Part shown: positions 1 to 11,514 of the stretch, piece after piece
Layout: each line of letters begins with the position of its first letter
Numbering within the stretch: position 1 is the first letter of the stretch
Origin: Venturia oleaginea
Lineage: Eukaryota > Ascomycota > Dothideomycetes > Venturiales > Venturiaceae
Direction: 5' to 3'
Length of the DNA stretch: 64,000 nt
Assembly: GCA_013176395.1 (NCBI GenBank)
Contig: JABMLP010000014.1
Span: forward strand, 124,001-188,000
Notes under the pieces: generated by a model
Databases searched by the model: none
What the model was told of the DNA's origin: nothing
What the model saw: the letters and a program-made list of their open reading frames with translations, nothing else
Made by a program: the position numbers and the translations under genes

Positions 1-387
1 TGTCGAGACCGAAAGTGTTCTTGGGGCTGTATATATAGAAAAGTGACGGATGTCCTTCAACTCGAGTGAGAGGTATAGTAGTTCGGTCGTGGGCCTGTTA
101 TTGGCTCAAAGTACTCCGGAGCAACCAGAAGTGCCAAAGACTTGCCCTATCGGTAGTGGCGTTTCTAAAGACCAAAATAGTTTCTCGCTGAGCCGGGGCC
201 AGGGTCCTTGTCTGTCGTGAAGTCGGATAACGAAAGTCATTACAACCATCCTCCTCACCACCACAGCCCTTCACTCGCTTGTCTTCACCTAATCGCTATC
301 CTACACCTTTGATTTCTCTACCGATACCCGCCTTTGCGCATACTTTATCACTCAATCCGACGCTGTAATAATTAATAGTGGCCCACA
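1..387. promoter_or_regulatory. Upstream region of the apyrase gene
   Basis: No supported gene. The stretch lies 5' of the apyrase start. A TATATA-like run occurs near 31-36, and a pyrimidine-rich stretch (about 245-330) precedes the ATG, as is common in fungal promoters. No specific factor site can be assigned. Confidence 0.4.
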
Positions 388-2700
388 ATGGGCAAGTGTA
401 TGTGGCCTTCTCCTGTTATCTGCTAGCAACGCGGTGCTAACAATTCTTGCTATTCAGGGCGATACGGAGTAATTCTTGATGCTGGCTCATCAGTACGTAG
501 ACTTTTCATGTCTCGGAAGGCCACTTCCTACTGCTTGCGCTGGGCGATAATTGACAAGCTTCCTAGGGGACTCGCGTTTACGTATATAAATGGCTCAACA
601 ATGCTCGCGCACGAAAGGATGTAGATAGGGATGAGCTGCAAACGCTACCAAAACTCATAACTCACAAGAAGTGGACGAAGAAGATACATCCTGGTACGCT
701 CTCCTCCCACGACTGCCCACGATTTACATGTAGGCTGACAAGATCTAGGTGTCTCGACATTCGGGGATCGAGCAAGCGAAGTGGGCGAAGAACATCTAAA
801 ACCCCTCCTAGAACATGCTTTGAAACATGTGCCTAGCCATGAAGTTGAAAACACGCCCTTCTTCCTCCTTGCAACGGCCGGCGTGCGACTCCTCCCCGAT
901 CATCAACGAACCGAACTCTTACAATCGATATGTACATATACACGCGCGAATACGAAGTTCCAACTACCAGACTGCGATCTACACGTCCAAGTAATACCTG
1001 GAGAGACCGAGGGATTGTATGGGTGGATAGCCGCGAACTACCTGCTGGGAGGATTCGACGAACCGACAGCACACAACCATGGGAAAGGGCACCATACCTA
1101 TGGATTTCTGGACATGGGCGGAGCATCTGCGCAGATCGCATTTGCACCGAATGCGACAGAGGCAGAGAAACACGCGGATGATCTGAAATTGCTCAGGCTA
1201 CGTACGATCGATGGCATACCGCAAGAGCACAGGGTCTTTGTCACGACATGGCTAGGATTTGGCGCGAACGAGGCAAGAAGACGATATGTGAAAGCTTTGG
1301 AAGAGGCGGTTGGTGGAGGCGCAACAGAAGTTCCTGATCCTTGTATACCAAAAGGATTGAAGATTTCGCTCGACGGCAAGCCATTTGGATCGTCCCTAAA
1401 AACAGGCTCGAAACCGCATCTTCTGGGAACCGGAAACTTCAAAGAATGCGTTTCGCAGACATACCCACTTCTGGAGAAGGACAAGCCTTGCAATGACGAA
1501 CCATGTCTGCTTGGAGGGACCCATGTACCGGCCATCGATTTTGACGTCAACCATTTTGTTGGCGTTTCGGAATACTGGCATACGACACACGAGATCTTCG
1601 AGATGGCAAACAAGGACAAGGCCTACGACTTCAAGACTTACCAAAACCAAGTCAATCAATTCTGCTCGCAGCCATGGACGGACGTACAAGCAGGAATTAA
1701 GAAGCACAAATGGGGCAAAAAGGTGAATGAGCACACTGCGCTTGAAGTATGCTTCAAGGCAAGTTGGCTGATCAACATGTTACACGATGGCATTGGTGTC
1801 CCAAGAGTGGGACTTGAGATGAAGCATGGCGGCAAAAATACCACAAAAGCTCTCATCGAGAGCGCAAAGAGCAAGGGATTTTTGGACCCATTCCAAGCAG
1901 TTGATAAAATTGAGGGTACGGAAGTGAGCTGGACATTAGGCAAGATGGTGCTCTATGCTGCAAGCCAGATTCCGCCGGCAGACGAGGCACTACCTGTGGG
2001 TTTTGGCAGCAACATGCCTGGCGTCGAAATGCCAAAGGATTTCCAGTATCCCGGCGGGAAAGACTTCACTCTGCCCAACGACCTCAAAGATAGTTCCGAC
2101 AGCACAGTCAAAGAAGACTGGCACGATAATTTGTTCCGCGATTCTCCTCGGCGCGTCCCCGGCTTCTTCTTGTTTCTCCTTATCGTATTTGTCCTCCTCT
2201 TCCTCTTGATGGGTCGCGAGAAGCGCGCAGCGTTTTACACCAAATTTCGTTCCCTCATTCCTTTCCACCGTAAACGTGGCGGCGCCAATGCCTCACGGTT
2301 TGGCAAATACGATCGCGTTATTGAAGATCCCGAAGCGGCGGGTGAATTCGAATTGCCACCCTACACTCACGGATCCGACGACGAACATTCTGACGACACA
2401 GCTGGTACCTCCTCGAGTCGAGCTGGTAAGACACCTGGTTGGGCCACACCCGTATTGAGTGTACCACCGAATAATGGACTCGACTTGAACATCAGTCCGA
2501 GCAAAAGGGGATATTTTGATTCGGTTGTGCCGACAAGCTCGGGGCTTGGAGCAGGGCTTGGAGCAGCGTTTATGCCTGGGTTGCTGAGTCGCACTGAGAG
2601 TAGGGAGAGGCTTACGCCAAGTTTTGGGAGGAGTAGGGCGAATAGTCCTGCAAGATTGAGGAGTCCGGGTGCTGGTGTTATCAAAGAGTCGGTTGATTGA
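388..2700 (+). CDS. YND1: Golgi apyrase, GDA1/CD39 nucleoside phosphatase (Ynd1-like)
   Basis: Proposed exons are 388-397, 458-492, 567-693 and 749-2700, giving 707 aa. Splicing rebuilds the family's first apyrase conserved region: a 10-nt first exon encodes MGK plus one base, followed by RYGVILDAGSSGTRVYVYKW near residues 5-24. Further motifs are LLATAG (about 97-102), the catalytic-glutamate region GETEG (about 142-146) and the phosphate-binding DMGGAS (about 179-184). A single hydrophobic segment near residues 527-545 is followed by a basic, Ser-rich cytosolic tail, which is the Ynd1 layout. The enzyme hydrolyses nucleoside di- and triphosphates in the Golgi lumen, which supports nucleotide-sugar antiport during glycosylation. 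The family call is firm. The first two exon borders are inferred from splice consensus and phase. Confidence 0.9.
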
Positions 2701-4767
2701 GACGCGCTTTTGAATCGTTCGGTGTGGAGAGGTATATTTGATGTGGTTGGTGGTTTCTATGGCACCTGTAGCTTTTTGTACGCTTCTTTTTCACTTTTGA
2801 TACCTCCCGCCGATGACGCGGTTGAGGTCGTCAAATGACATGGCTCCGAGGAAGTAATTCATGCTTCCCGAGATTTATCCTCTTACGTGTTTACTCTGCT
2901 TCCTAGTGTCCGTACCTTTCCCCACGTCCTTTCTCTGTCCTGTTCTGTCACTATCCCACCTCCCATCTCTCCATCCCGACAGGGACAGCAGTATGCTCAC
3001 ACCGGCTAACCTTACTATGACATCGAGAGTGAGGAACCACATTTTGGAGTCAACGTCAGTCACTCCGACTGTCGAGAGTTTTTCCAGGTCTCAGAATGAA
3101 CGAATCCGGCCGCGAAACTCTCTCTGTGTGTCGAGCGCATTTCCGATATCGTGGTTCACGAGATCGAGGTCTTTCTGGCGCAACCGCCAGCGTATACACG
3201 GGTATAACAATGAACTGTTGATTTATCGGGCGATAGTTGTTTGTGCGCCAAGGATTGTACATAGTAAAGCTGACATATACGTTGAGGAGTCTTAGACGGC
3301 CTTATGAGAGTAACGGAGGTAACACAATTTATTAGAAATTCGACTTGAGCTAAGATTCTATGGCAGAACAACTAGAGAGAGAGAGAGAGAGGGACAATTG
3401 ATTACATGCATGCCGTATAGATAAGGAGAAGGGTATTGCGGACGAGAAGTGCATACTGTGCTCGGTCATTTTGGCCCAATACTCGAGACTTGCGCTTATA
3501 CTTCGAAATCCCACACCATCTTCTTCCTTCTCTCGTTCTTTTTCCTCTCCCCATCACTCATCTGATACTTTCGTTGATCCAAACGAAATCTCGCGCTACC
3601 CTCTCATTTCTGGCAATCCAAAGCTATAGCTTTCCCCCACCATCAAAAAGGACTAAAGGACATTGGAATTGGTGCCCTCCTAGTAGGTAATTCAACGCCG
3701 GGGATGGCAAAAAACTAGCTCTACCAAGCGATTCCTCACGAAAAGTCGTCCTCGCCAATCGTACACCAAACTGTAAAGTTGCGATATGGACCTTACCTCG
3801 TTCCCAATATGACATGCATAAATGACTTCGGAAAGAGTGGGAGAACGGAAGAGCGGGAAGCTGTATAATTCTCCAGATAAGGAGATGGAGCGGCCTTATG
3901 AGGATAATTGTATCTTGCTTGGGATAACGTCGGGGTTGGACTATGGGGATGGACGCCGTTCCCGTGATGACTCCAACGGCGGCCGCCAGTAAGGGCGAAG
4001 GGAAATCGGGACATGTTCATAGAGGAGAGATGAAGAGAATGGCTGGTGAAGCCCTTGAGTATATCGCCAATATGAGTGTCTGTTATGATAAGACGCTGGG
4101 GGTCGGGAGAGTGCAAAAGGGACGGAAGTGGGATATGGAGGCATGTTATGATGACGGAAATTTGAAGGGAATAAAAATGATGAGAGGAAGCAGACGAGTA
4201 TGATGAGGGTTGCTATTATGTATGTAAAGAATCCTTAGAAGTAGTATTCTATGGAGGTCAAGAGATATGGATGGCTCCATGTTTGTCCAATTTTAGGAGT
4301 CCAGACATCAAAAGAAATCCGACTATTCCGCTTCCTCATCATTTACATGATTTTTCTATGAGCGAAGGCTTTCCCCTGAGATTCGGTCTCCTTGAGTAGA
4401 GTCACAAAATCGATGCGGGTAGCCTCGGTAGTCGTGTAGTTGTTCCTTTGATGGCGTCTTCGCCACGTCTATCTTTTATGCTGTGAGCCATGGCCCAAGG
4501 TCCGAAGTTGATTGATGCAGATGAAGGAGATGGCTGGGAAGTTTCCCATTCGTTGGTGTCGCAAAAGTAAAGATGATGACAAGGCGGAGGTCTGTCGGTA
4601 AACCCAAGCTTATATCGGGTAAGTCTACCATCCATGTGAGATACTGGAATGCAACCACTCATTCATCTTCTAACAATTAATACCAATAGCTCTACAACAA
4701 CGGCCAATGTCCAACTCAAACAGGAGAACCTGCCGATAACCCATGTCTTCACCATCCATTCACAGCA
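2701..4767. other. Intergenic region, no supported gene
   Basis: This 2.1-kb stretch separates the apyrase from the FAD synthase. It holds only short ORFs without recognisable motifs, such as a 144-codon plus frame from 2861 and an 86-codon plus frame from 3943. A short (AG)n run lies at 3374-3391. The part from about 3500 to 3570 is pyrimidine-rich and promoter-like. Confidence 0.5.
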
Positions 4768-5786
4768 ATGCCAGATCCAGCCCCACCAAATGCCCGTCCA
4801 GATGCTTCCTCACCATTTACCGATCCCTTGCTACCTCCTGGCGAGATAACTCTTCCTGATCTATGCAAGAGGATCAATGAGCGGATAGAAGGTTTCCTGG
4901 AGAAAGAAGCAGAGACGGAGGCTTTGAGAAGCGTTCAAAAGCATACTCGGATAGCTTTGGGCGTCATAGAAGAGGCTTTGAACAAGTACAGGTATATTCT
5001 CCCCACTCGCCTCCTGCCACAAATCCAAGCTGACATCTTAAAGCTTAACCTCTCTATCCCTCTCCTACAACGGCGGCAAAGACTGCCTAGTCCTCCTAAT
5101 CCTCTACCTCTCCGCCCTCCACAGCCACCAACCCCACCCTACAACCCTCCAATCCGTCTACATCGTCTCCTCGCACCCCTTCCCCGAAGTAGAAGACTTC
5201 GTGAACACATCTTCAGTAACATGTTCTCTCCAGCTATCGCGCTACAACATGGGCATGAAACCAGCATTCACTGCGTACCTGCAAGAACACAAAGATGTGG
5301 AAGCTATCTTCGTAGGAACGAGGAGGACAGACCCGCATGGAGAGTTTCTGACGCACTTTGATCGGACGGATCATGGGTGGCCAGACTTCATGAGGGTGCA
5401 TCCTGTTATTGATTGGCATTATGTTGATATTTGGAATGTCCGTGTCCCACCATTCACCCCCTTGTCTCACTTCTTTCTCTCAAGCTAGTGAGAACTGACG
5501 TCTTAAGTAGTTTATCATGCACCTCCAGATCCCTTACTGTCCACTATACGACCAAGGTTACACTTCCCTAGGAGGAACAACAGATACCTATCCCAACCCC
5601 GCATTACGCCGGCAATCACTTTCAGAGACCGGGGCGCCCAAGGTCATTTTTAGACCTGCTTACGAGCTAATGGACGACGATGAGGAAAGATTGGGGCGAG
5701 ACTGGGCAAGGAAAAGAGCTCCACAATCTACAGCTGGGTCGACGAAGGGGCCAGGAGTGGAAGAAGAGGGTGATGAGAGCATGTGA
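4768..5786 (+). CDS. FAD1: FAD synthase (FMN adenylyltransferase)
   Basis: Proposed exons are 4768-4991, 5044-5437 and 5511-5786, giving 297 aa, close to yeast Fad1. The protein belongs to the PAPS-reductase-like adenylyltransferases and makes FAD from FMN and ATP. The PP-loop LSYNGGKDC sits near residues 81-89, right after the first intron. Family signatures follow: GTRRTDPHG, HGWPDFMRVHPVIDW, then after the second intron LQIPYCPLYDQGYTSLGGT, and RPAYELMDDDEERLGRDW near the C-terminus. The sequence between the first exon and the PP-loop depends on the acceptor chosen at 5043/5044. It restores frame, but a nearby acceptor cannot be excluded. The gene converges on the MATE transporter gene. 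Confidence 0.9.
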
Positions 5787-6335
5787 AGGAGAGGGTTCAT
5801 GAAAGGCAGGTTTACACGGCGAAGACATACGAGCTTAAGCAGGAGGACGATTTGACGATATGGATTCGGATTTGTCGGTTATGCGCATGCGTGCAATTGG
5901 AAACACGGGACAGAATTCAGGGAAGAAAATGATGTATAACTTACACGCGCGTAGAATCAAGAAAGAAGGCCGCCTTCAACTGAGCTTCAGTGTCTTCAGT
6001 CTTACTCGTCAGCATACGTAGTCATGCAGCTCAACGCTTTTCTTGGACGAAGTACGAGGTGATTATGATGCTATGGATATATACAAGATTCAATTTCGCC
6101 TCTATCCAAAATCTTGAAACACAAAGATCCTCCCTTGCGGACATCGCTAGAACGCTGATGCAAAATGCTTCCCATACATAGTATCCCTATTAACAAACAT
6201 TTCTCCTTCCACATGCCATCATCCCTCTATTTCTTATTATCATTTTCATTCTTGTTCGCCTACTGACTGGGCTCAAGCCAATCCAAATCAGGCGTGGGCT
6301 CAAACCAATCCAAACCAGACATGGCTCCCCTCGAG
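5787..6335. other. Shared 3' region between convergent FAD1 and MATE genes
   Basis: This is 549 bp between two stop codons of convergent genes. No ORF of interest is present. A 23-nt near-perfect direct duplication lies at its right end (6269-6318). Confidence 0.5.
6269..6318. repeat. Short direct duplication, 23-nt unit
   Basis: Two copies of a 23-nt unit starting GGGCTCAA lie at 6269-6291 and 6296-6318, with two mismatches and a 27-nt period. The unit falls just 3' of the MATE stop codon. Confidence 0.85.
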
Positions 6336-8504
6336 TTATGACGCATCATTCCTCATCCTCGCGTCTTCAACTGCCGCGTTCCAATCCGCTCTTTTGATAA
6401 ACCACCCTTCAATAATGAAGACCAAGAACAATGCGATCGCCGGTCCGAGCCACAGACCTTGCAGTTTCCAGCCGAGGCCGAATCCGGTGCCGAAGGAGAT
6501 GGGCATAGCGATCTGTTTGAGAAAATTAGTTCACGAATGTAAAGAAAGAAGTACTTATTATTGGATCGGCGGGAGGCAGAAGAATTCGTAAAGTGTAGAC
6601 TTACAGCATAGTATGCGAACAGGTTGACGTAACCACCAATTTCTTGGCGACCCAAGCCGCGGAGGATACCATTGCAGTTTGTAGCCAAGGCGTCGAAAAG
6701 CTGGAAGGCTGCGCAGATGGGGAGGATCTGGGCAACTAGATCTGAGACATCCTTGTCGTTTGTGAAGAGTTGCGGGATGTAATTCCTCAGACTGCTCAGT
6801 AGAATGACGTTGAAGACACCGACGAAGATGGAAGCAATGAGAGCGACTCTCGCTGCGACCTTTGCTGCGTCGGCGAGAGTGGCACCGATAAGATTGGCGA
6901 TACGTGTAGAAGCGGCGATGGACATTGGGAACGGGATCTGGAATGTCAAGGCTGTGAGTGTTGATAGAACAGACTGTGCAGCCAAGTGGGTTGTTCCAAT
7001 CCACGAAGCGGCGAGCGTCAGGATCTCGAAAGCGACAAATTCTGCGAGTATCATGACAAGGCCTATTTTAACATTTAGTACGCGAGATTACTAACGATAT
7101 CTACAGTCTTAACGGTAATACTAACCTGGGAGAGCCAGACGAATCATGGGCCCCCAATTCTTGAACGCCTTCTTTGAGAAACCGCCCCAGCAGGCGCGGC
7201 CATCGATGAAGTAAACGTAGAAAAAGAGGCATAGAGGTAGCATGTTGTCGGTGATGGCCACGGCGATTGGGGCACCAATGAATCCCCAACCAAGATACCA
7301 AACCATGAACCAATTCAAAAATGCGTTGAGAGGTGCGCAGAAGAGGAGAACATATAGAGTTGCAGAGAACAAGCCTTGGGCTTGGACGAATCGCTTTCCA
7401 CATTCGAAGGCGGCATAGCCTGGTGCTCCGAGGAAAATAATTCGGAGGTATAGACCTGCTAGCCTAGCTGTCTCTTTTTCGGGAACGATGGCCTGAAGGA
7501 TGTAGGTTCCTGACACCCAGATTATACCGATGGGGATTGAGACCAGCCAGAGGAAGTAGACCATTCTTTGGAGTTGAAGACCGACGAGGGTTTTGCGGCC
7601 TGAGCCATAGGCTTGGGCGCATAGGGTATCAAGACTGGTACTTAGGCCTTGATAGACTGCATAGCCTGTAATTTGAGCGGTCACTGTGTCGCTGTTAGTG
7701 TTTTCCTGAAGTAGCAATTATGATGATGTCCATACTCGTTGCTAGACTAACAGCTCCAAGCTCTACTTTTCCAATATGACCAACAGTAAAGATCGAGGCC
7801 ATGGTCAAACTGTATTGTAATATAAAGGTCAAGATTAGACTCCTCGAGTACCTCGTCAACACCTTTGCTTCTCTCTGCCATGTCGTCTGTATCTTGCCCG
7901 CCTGTATAGCCTCCTCCCATTTCGAATTCAAACCCTCAAGGTCGTTGCCAATAATCTCGCCGTTTCTGCCAAGAAGAGGAGTATTTTCAGAGGCAGGGCA
8001 ACCATCAGGACCCTCGACATGTATGGCAGGAGCGTCTTCTTCATCAGAGTTCGTCCGGGTCTTCCTCAAACCTGCTAAGGATAATTTTTTCTTCAATTTC
8101 GCACCAAGGTTATCCTCGCTTTTCCTACTCGGTGCATGCTTTGGCGGAATGAGCGAGTTGTCCCTTAGTAGACTGCGTTCCTCATCCCGCATTCTTTGCC
8201 TCTCCGCTTTGGACAAATGCACCTCCCCCGAGAAGACATTCTGACCGGGGAAAACGGCGCCTCGCGGGCCCGTAGCCACAAAGCTGGGTCGCCGATATGA
8301 TCCCATCATACTGTACTGTGTCGGTTTCACGGTCGAGGCATCTGATTCGTCCTCTGAGGATTCGCTTTCTGGCTCATCTTCCGCATCCTGGGCAATTGCT
8401 TGGGCAGCAATTGGCGAGTTGGCGCTCCATGAACCCAATTGCGATCTGTAGCTATATCCTCCTCTTGAGGGGCTCCCAGCAGCATCGTTGGGGAGTGAGG
8501 ACAT
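6336..8504 (-). CDS. MATE family efflux transporter
   Basis: Proposed exons on the minus strand are 8504-7736, 7683-7126, 7062-6605 and 6512-6336, giving 653 aa. The first about 200 residues are a hydrophilic, Ser/Glu-rich cytosolic extension typical of fungal MATE proteins. The membrane part that follows carries family signatures. Joining exons 1 and 2 gives SLATMTAQITGYAVYQGLST followed by LDTLCAQAYGSG, a diagnostic MATE stretch. Later segments include LGAPGYAAFECGKRFVQAQG and NCNGILRGLGRQEIGGYVNL. MATE carriers export organic cations, drugs or metabolites by proton or sodium antiport. The substrate cannot be told from sequence, and no biosynthetic genes lie next to it. Confidence 0.92.
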
Positions 8505-8877
8505 GGTTGCGGGGTTGAAGCGAAGGATTCGGTCTGTCGAGAGCTGTTGGTTGCACTGACTGGTATGGGTATGTGCTGTAATGGAGCGAGGTCTGGTGGA
8601 TATGGATACGAGTCAGTGAACAGGGCTGCTGTGTGCCATCTCGGAAGCTTCAAGTTAGATGAAGAAGCTCTACTATTAGCTGCACCAATTGGGAATGTAC
8701 ATGCGAGGTCGTTGCTCGCTATTGCTCGCCTCCATTACAATATTGCAAACATAGTTCCAAATTCGTGCAGTCACATAGAAACTGACTGAGGCTTCATTTT
8801 CTGCTCTGCTCCGGTAGAATTATGTCAGCTCATTAGTGTCAGCTGGAGGGGACCCTCGCACCCCGCCTAGAATGGAG

Positions 8878-9004
8878 TGCCTTAGAGCCTTAGAGCCTTA
8901 AGGCCTTGGTGTTGTAGTGCCTAAAAGCCTTATTGCCTAAGAGCCTTAGTGCCTAAGAGCCTTAGTGCCTAAGAGCCTTAGTGCCTTAAAGCCTTAGTGC
9001 CTTT
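8878..9004. repeat. Degenerate tandem repeat based on GCCTTAGTGCCTAAGA
   Basis: Roughly eight units of about 16 nt can be read, built from alternating GCCTTA and GCCTAA half-units. The central copies (about 8935-8990) are nearly perfect and the outer ones are decayed. Each unit is partly self-complementary, because CTTAG can pair with CTAAG, so the array can fold. Confidence 0.85.
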
Positions 9005-9194
9005 ATCAGCTCTTTTCTGACGCGAAACCCCTGGACCATCCTCATCACTCTCGCGATGGCATTATGTCATATACCGACGCTCTTCTGTTGGTTGGATACT
9101 GAAAATTTGAAGCATGATGGCTATCCCGCTGGGCCGACCCATGTTCATTGATCTGAAGCTATGCACCGTCACTCCTCCGGAAGATCGTGCTACT

Positions 9195-9206
9195 CCGATC
9201 GATCGG
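9195..9206. repeat. Perfect 12-bp palindrome CCGATCGATCGG
   Basis: This is a perfect dyad with CGG half-sites, about 390 bp upstream of the acidic ORF at 9589. It could be a binding site for a dimeric zinc-cluster regulator, but that is only an inference from its shape. Confidence 0.5.
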
Positions 9207-9588
9207 TCAAGCAGGGAACTGCCAGAAATGAATCGATAGCAATGTTGACGTAGGAGACTTTAGTTCAGGAGCGTTGCCAATTGTCTGATTGATACTGACC
9301 AATTCCTACAGTTACACTGTAAGAGAGTCAACGCCAGGTATACAATAGCTCACTCGCGGTCTTGGACTCGCAAGCCAGGCTTTTTAATGTTCTTGGGTCT
9401 ATCGGGGCCGCGTGGTACATGGCTGTCACATTTCCCACTTTCGACGCTGCTATCATCCTGGCTGTAGCATTTTGCAAACGACCATGCGTCGTAATGTCGA
9501 GGCCCAAGGACGAGCAGGCTTGGTCGTTGATATTGCATCTCTGGATGCAATATTCAGTAGCACTTCGACCTCGCCTTATCAACCAAAA

Positions 9589-9936
9589 ATGAACTCAATA
9601 AGTACCTCCAGCAGCGACGCATCTCCCGACTGTGATCTCTGGAGCTTCAAACCAGATCAGACGGCAATAAACTGGGCTGCTCATGATGCCAACTTTGCTG
9701 ACTTCGACTTCTCCAATCTCGACGTGCCCATTCCACTGAAAGAGCTATTTTGGGATGAACAAATGGCAACCCAAGTCTATTCTGAGGGCATGTGGGCCGC
9801 GCCTCTGGCCGAGCAACAAGGCTGGATTGATGTGCTGTCCGGGCCCGCACAAGCTCCTATGGATGCGGGGGAGAATTCATTATGGGATTTCCTTTCAGAA
9901 TATCCCAATGTCGAAGAGATGCCAAGTGTACAATGA
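9589..9936 (+). CDS. Small acidic, Trp-rich hypothetical protein
   Basis: This is an uninterrupted 115-codon frame from MNSISTSSSDASPDC. The frame stays open upstream to 9412, but the upstream residues look non-coding. The product is strongly acidic and rich in aromatic residues, with patches such as FADFDFSNLDVP and SLWDFLSEYPNVEE. These resemble acidic activation regions of fungal transcription factors, but no DNA-binding domain is present. It could be a real small protein, a leftover exon of a regulator gene, or chance. I do not recognise a family. No intron is needed. Confidence 0.4.
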   Translation: MNSISTSSSDASPDCDLWSFKPDQTAINWAAHDANFADFDFSNLDVPIPLKELFWDEQMATQVYSEGMWAAPLAEQQGWIDVLSGPAQAPMDAGENSLWDFLSEYPNVEEMPSVQ

Positions 9937-10782
9937 GTGTCAAGCTGCTTGTTTTCGACCACTGTTCGCACCTCGGGATATCGATGGTGGTGGAGGAGCT
10001 ATTTTTGAATCCCTTCATGCACAGTCACTATCCTTGGAGATGCCCATTGCATTGCTCGAAGAAGTAACAGCTAAACTGTAGAAAGTTTAGCTACTACTAC
10101 TCCGGGACTCGGTCTCGCGGGAAGCAAGGATAGAGCAAGGATAGCGACTATTCATCTTTAACCAGAATATACGGTAGACAAGTTGGGCAGCTTTCGACTC
10201 ATCCGGCCAACCCGTCTAGGTAGCCCTGGCATGAGCCGTCATCGACCAGAGATTCAACTCTTGCAAGTTAACGGGCGGGAATACACCATTTCCTCTCTTG
10301 CGACGCGATAAAACTTCTTAAGAGTACAATACATTTGCTGAAATTCCTGGCCGTGATCGACCGTCCTGAAAGACTCCTTTGAGATAGTTTTTTTGGAAAA
10401 AGCGGAAAAATTCACCGACGTGAACATGCTGCCACTGTCCGCAAGTGGTGCTGGCACCACGTCAGGAGAGGACAAGACTGCCGCGCGAAGAACCAGAATC
10501 ATCGGAGATCAATAACCCAGGAAATACATTTTCCAGGGTCGGCAAATTAGGAGGTGTAAAATTGGACAGTCTCACCTCCGCACATCGGGCAATAATCCGA
10601 ATGACTCCGGGTACCATGAAGACCGAGCATTGGCAACCATGGATTGAGGACGTGAAAGAAAAGGGAGAATACCGAAATTATTGGTTTTATTGTATATATA
10701 TCAATGTCCTATCGACAGCTTGTTCAGTACCACTTAGTCCATCACGTTCCTTATTTTCACCTTCTCAAAACTATAGTCAATA
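9937..10782. promoter_or_regulatory. Upstream region of the LysM gene
   Basis: No gene is supported in these 846 bp. A short direct repeat (AGCAAGGATAG) occurs near 10120-10145. A TATA-like run (TGTATATATATC) lies near 10690-10701, about 85 bp before the LysM start, and is a plausible core promoter element. Confidence 0.4.
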
Positions 10783-11514
10783 ATGTTGTTCTCCAAAGCC
10801 TCTACTGCGATGCTGTCGCTTTTCACTCTCCTGGTTGCAGCCACGCCTGCACCAGGGCTTCTTTCCGCTAGACAACGTAAGTTGAGCATCTTGCGCAGAC
10901 CTCGTTCGATACCACAACTAATATTCTCTACAGTATGCAACGGAACAATCACTCTCGACGGGAGAGTCCAATCCTACACCGTTGCATCCGGCGACACCCT
11001 AACCTCTATCGCCACCAAATTCTCCCGCGGAATTTGCGATATCGCAAAGGCGAACTCAATCACCAATGTCAACTTCCTTGAACTCGGCCGGGTCCTCACC
11101 ATCCCCGCTCAAGTCTGCATCGCAGACAACACTTCCTGCATCACCAAACCCCCTGAAGCAACCGCAACCTCCATCCTTGGTGGCCCAGGATTCTACGTTG
11201 TAGTCTCCGGAGACACCCTCACCGCCATCGCCGCAAACTATCAAATCACTCTTAAGAGCCTGATTGCCGCCAACCCTCAAATCCCCAACCCAGATCTCAT
11301 TCAAGTTGGACAGGTCATCAATATACCTGTTCAACCTGGATCGTCTTGCACTATTTCTCCTTATGTCATCAAGGCTGGTGATATATTTTTTGATCTCGCT
11401 GCCAAATTCGGAAGCACTGCTGGTCAGCTTTTGGCTCTGAACACGGGTCTTAACGCGACCAACCTTCAGATCGGACAGAGCGTAACAATTGCATCGGGCT
11501 GCAAGAGTGCGTAG
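10783..11514 (+). CDS. Secreted protein with three LysM domains (candidate chitin-binding effector)
   Basis: A signal peptide (MLFSKASTAMLSLFTLLVAA) begins the protein. A likely intron at 10877-10933 has a GTAAG donor and TACAG acceptor. It is 57 nt, in frame and without a stop, so the protein is 224 aa if spliced and 243 aa if retained. Three LysM modules follow, recognisable by SYTVASGDTLTSIATKF, YVVVSGDTLTAIAANY and YVIKAGDIFFDLAAKF, each ending in a hydrophobic strand (LTIP, INIP, VTIA). Cysteines near module borders suggest disulphides. LysM domains bind N-acetylglucosamine polymers. Three-LysM secreted proteins of the Ecp6 type hide chitin from plant receptors. The third module lacks the usual GDT (it has GDI), so its affinity may differ. 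The effector role is inference. Confidence 0.87.
   Translation: MLFSKASTAMLSLFTLLVAATPAPGLLSARQRKLSILRRPRSIPQLIFSTVCNGTITLDGRVQSYTVASGDTLTSIATKFSRGICDIAKANSITNVNFLELGRVLTIPAQVCIADNTSCITKPPEATATSILGGPGFYVVVSGDTLTAIAANYQITLKSLIAANPQIPNPDLIQVGQVINIPVQPGSSCTISPYVIKAGDIFFDLAAKFGSTAGQLLALNTGLNATNLQIGQSVTIASGCKSA

Larger units (their letters stand above)
8505..9588. other. Intergenic region with tandem repeat and palindrome
   Basis: This is about 1.1 kb between the MATE start and a small plus-strand ORF. It contains a degenerate tandem repeat at 8878-9004 and a perfect 12-bp palindrome (CCGATCGATCGG) at 9195-9206. No other gene is supported. Confidence 0.5.

Noticed and set aside
2861..3295. 144-codon plus-strand ORF after the apyrase gene
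   Set aside because: It is hydrophobic at the start but lacks a proper cleavage site and any conserved pattern. It most likely covers the 3' UTR.
8878..9004. Possible CRISPR-like array
   Set aside because: Units are contiguous without spacers, are degenerate, and the genome is fungal. It is a minisatellite.
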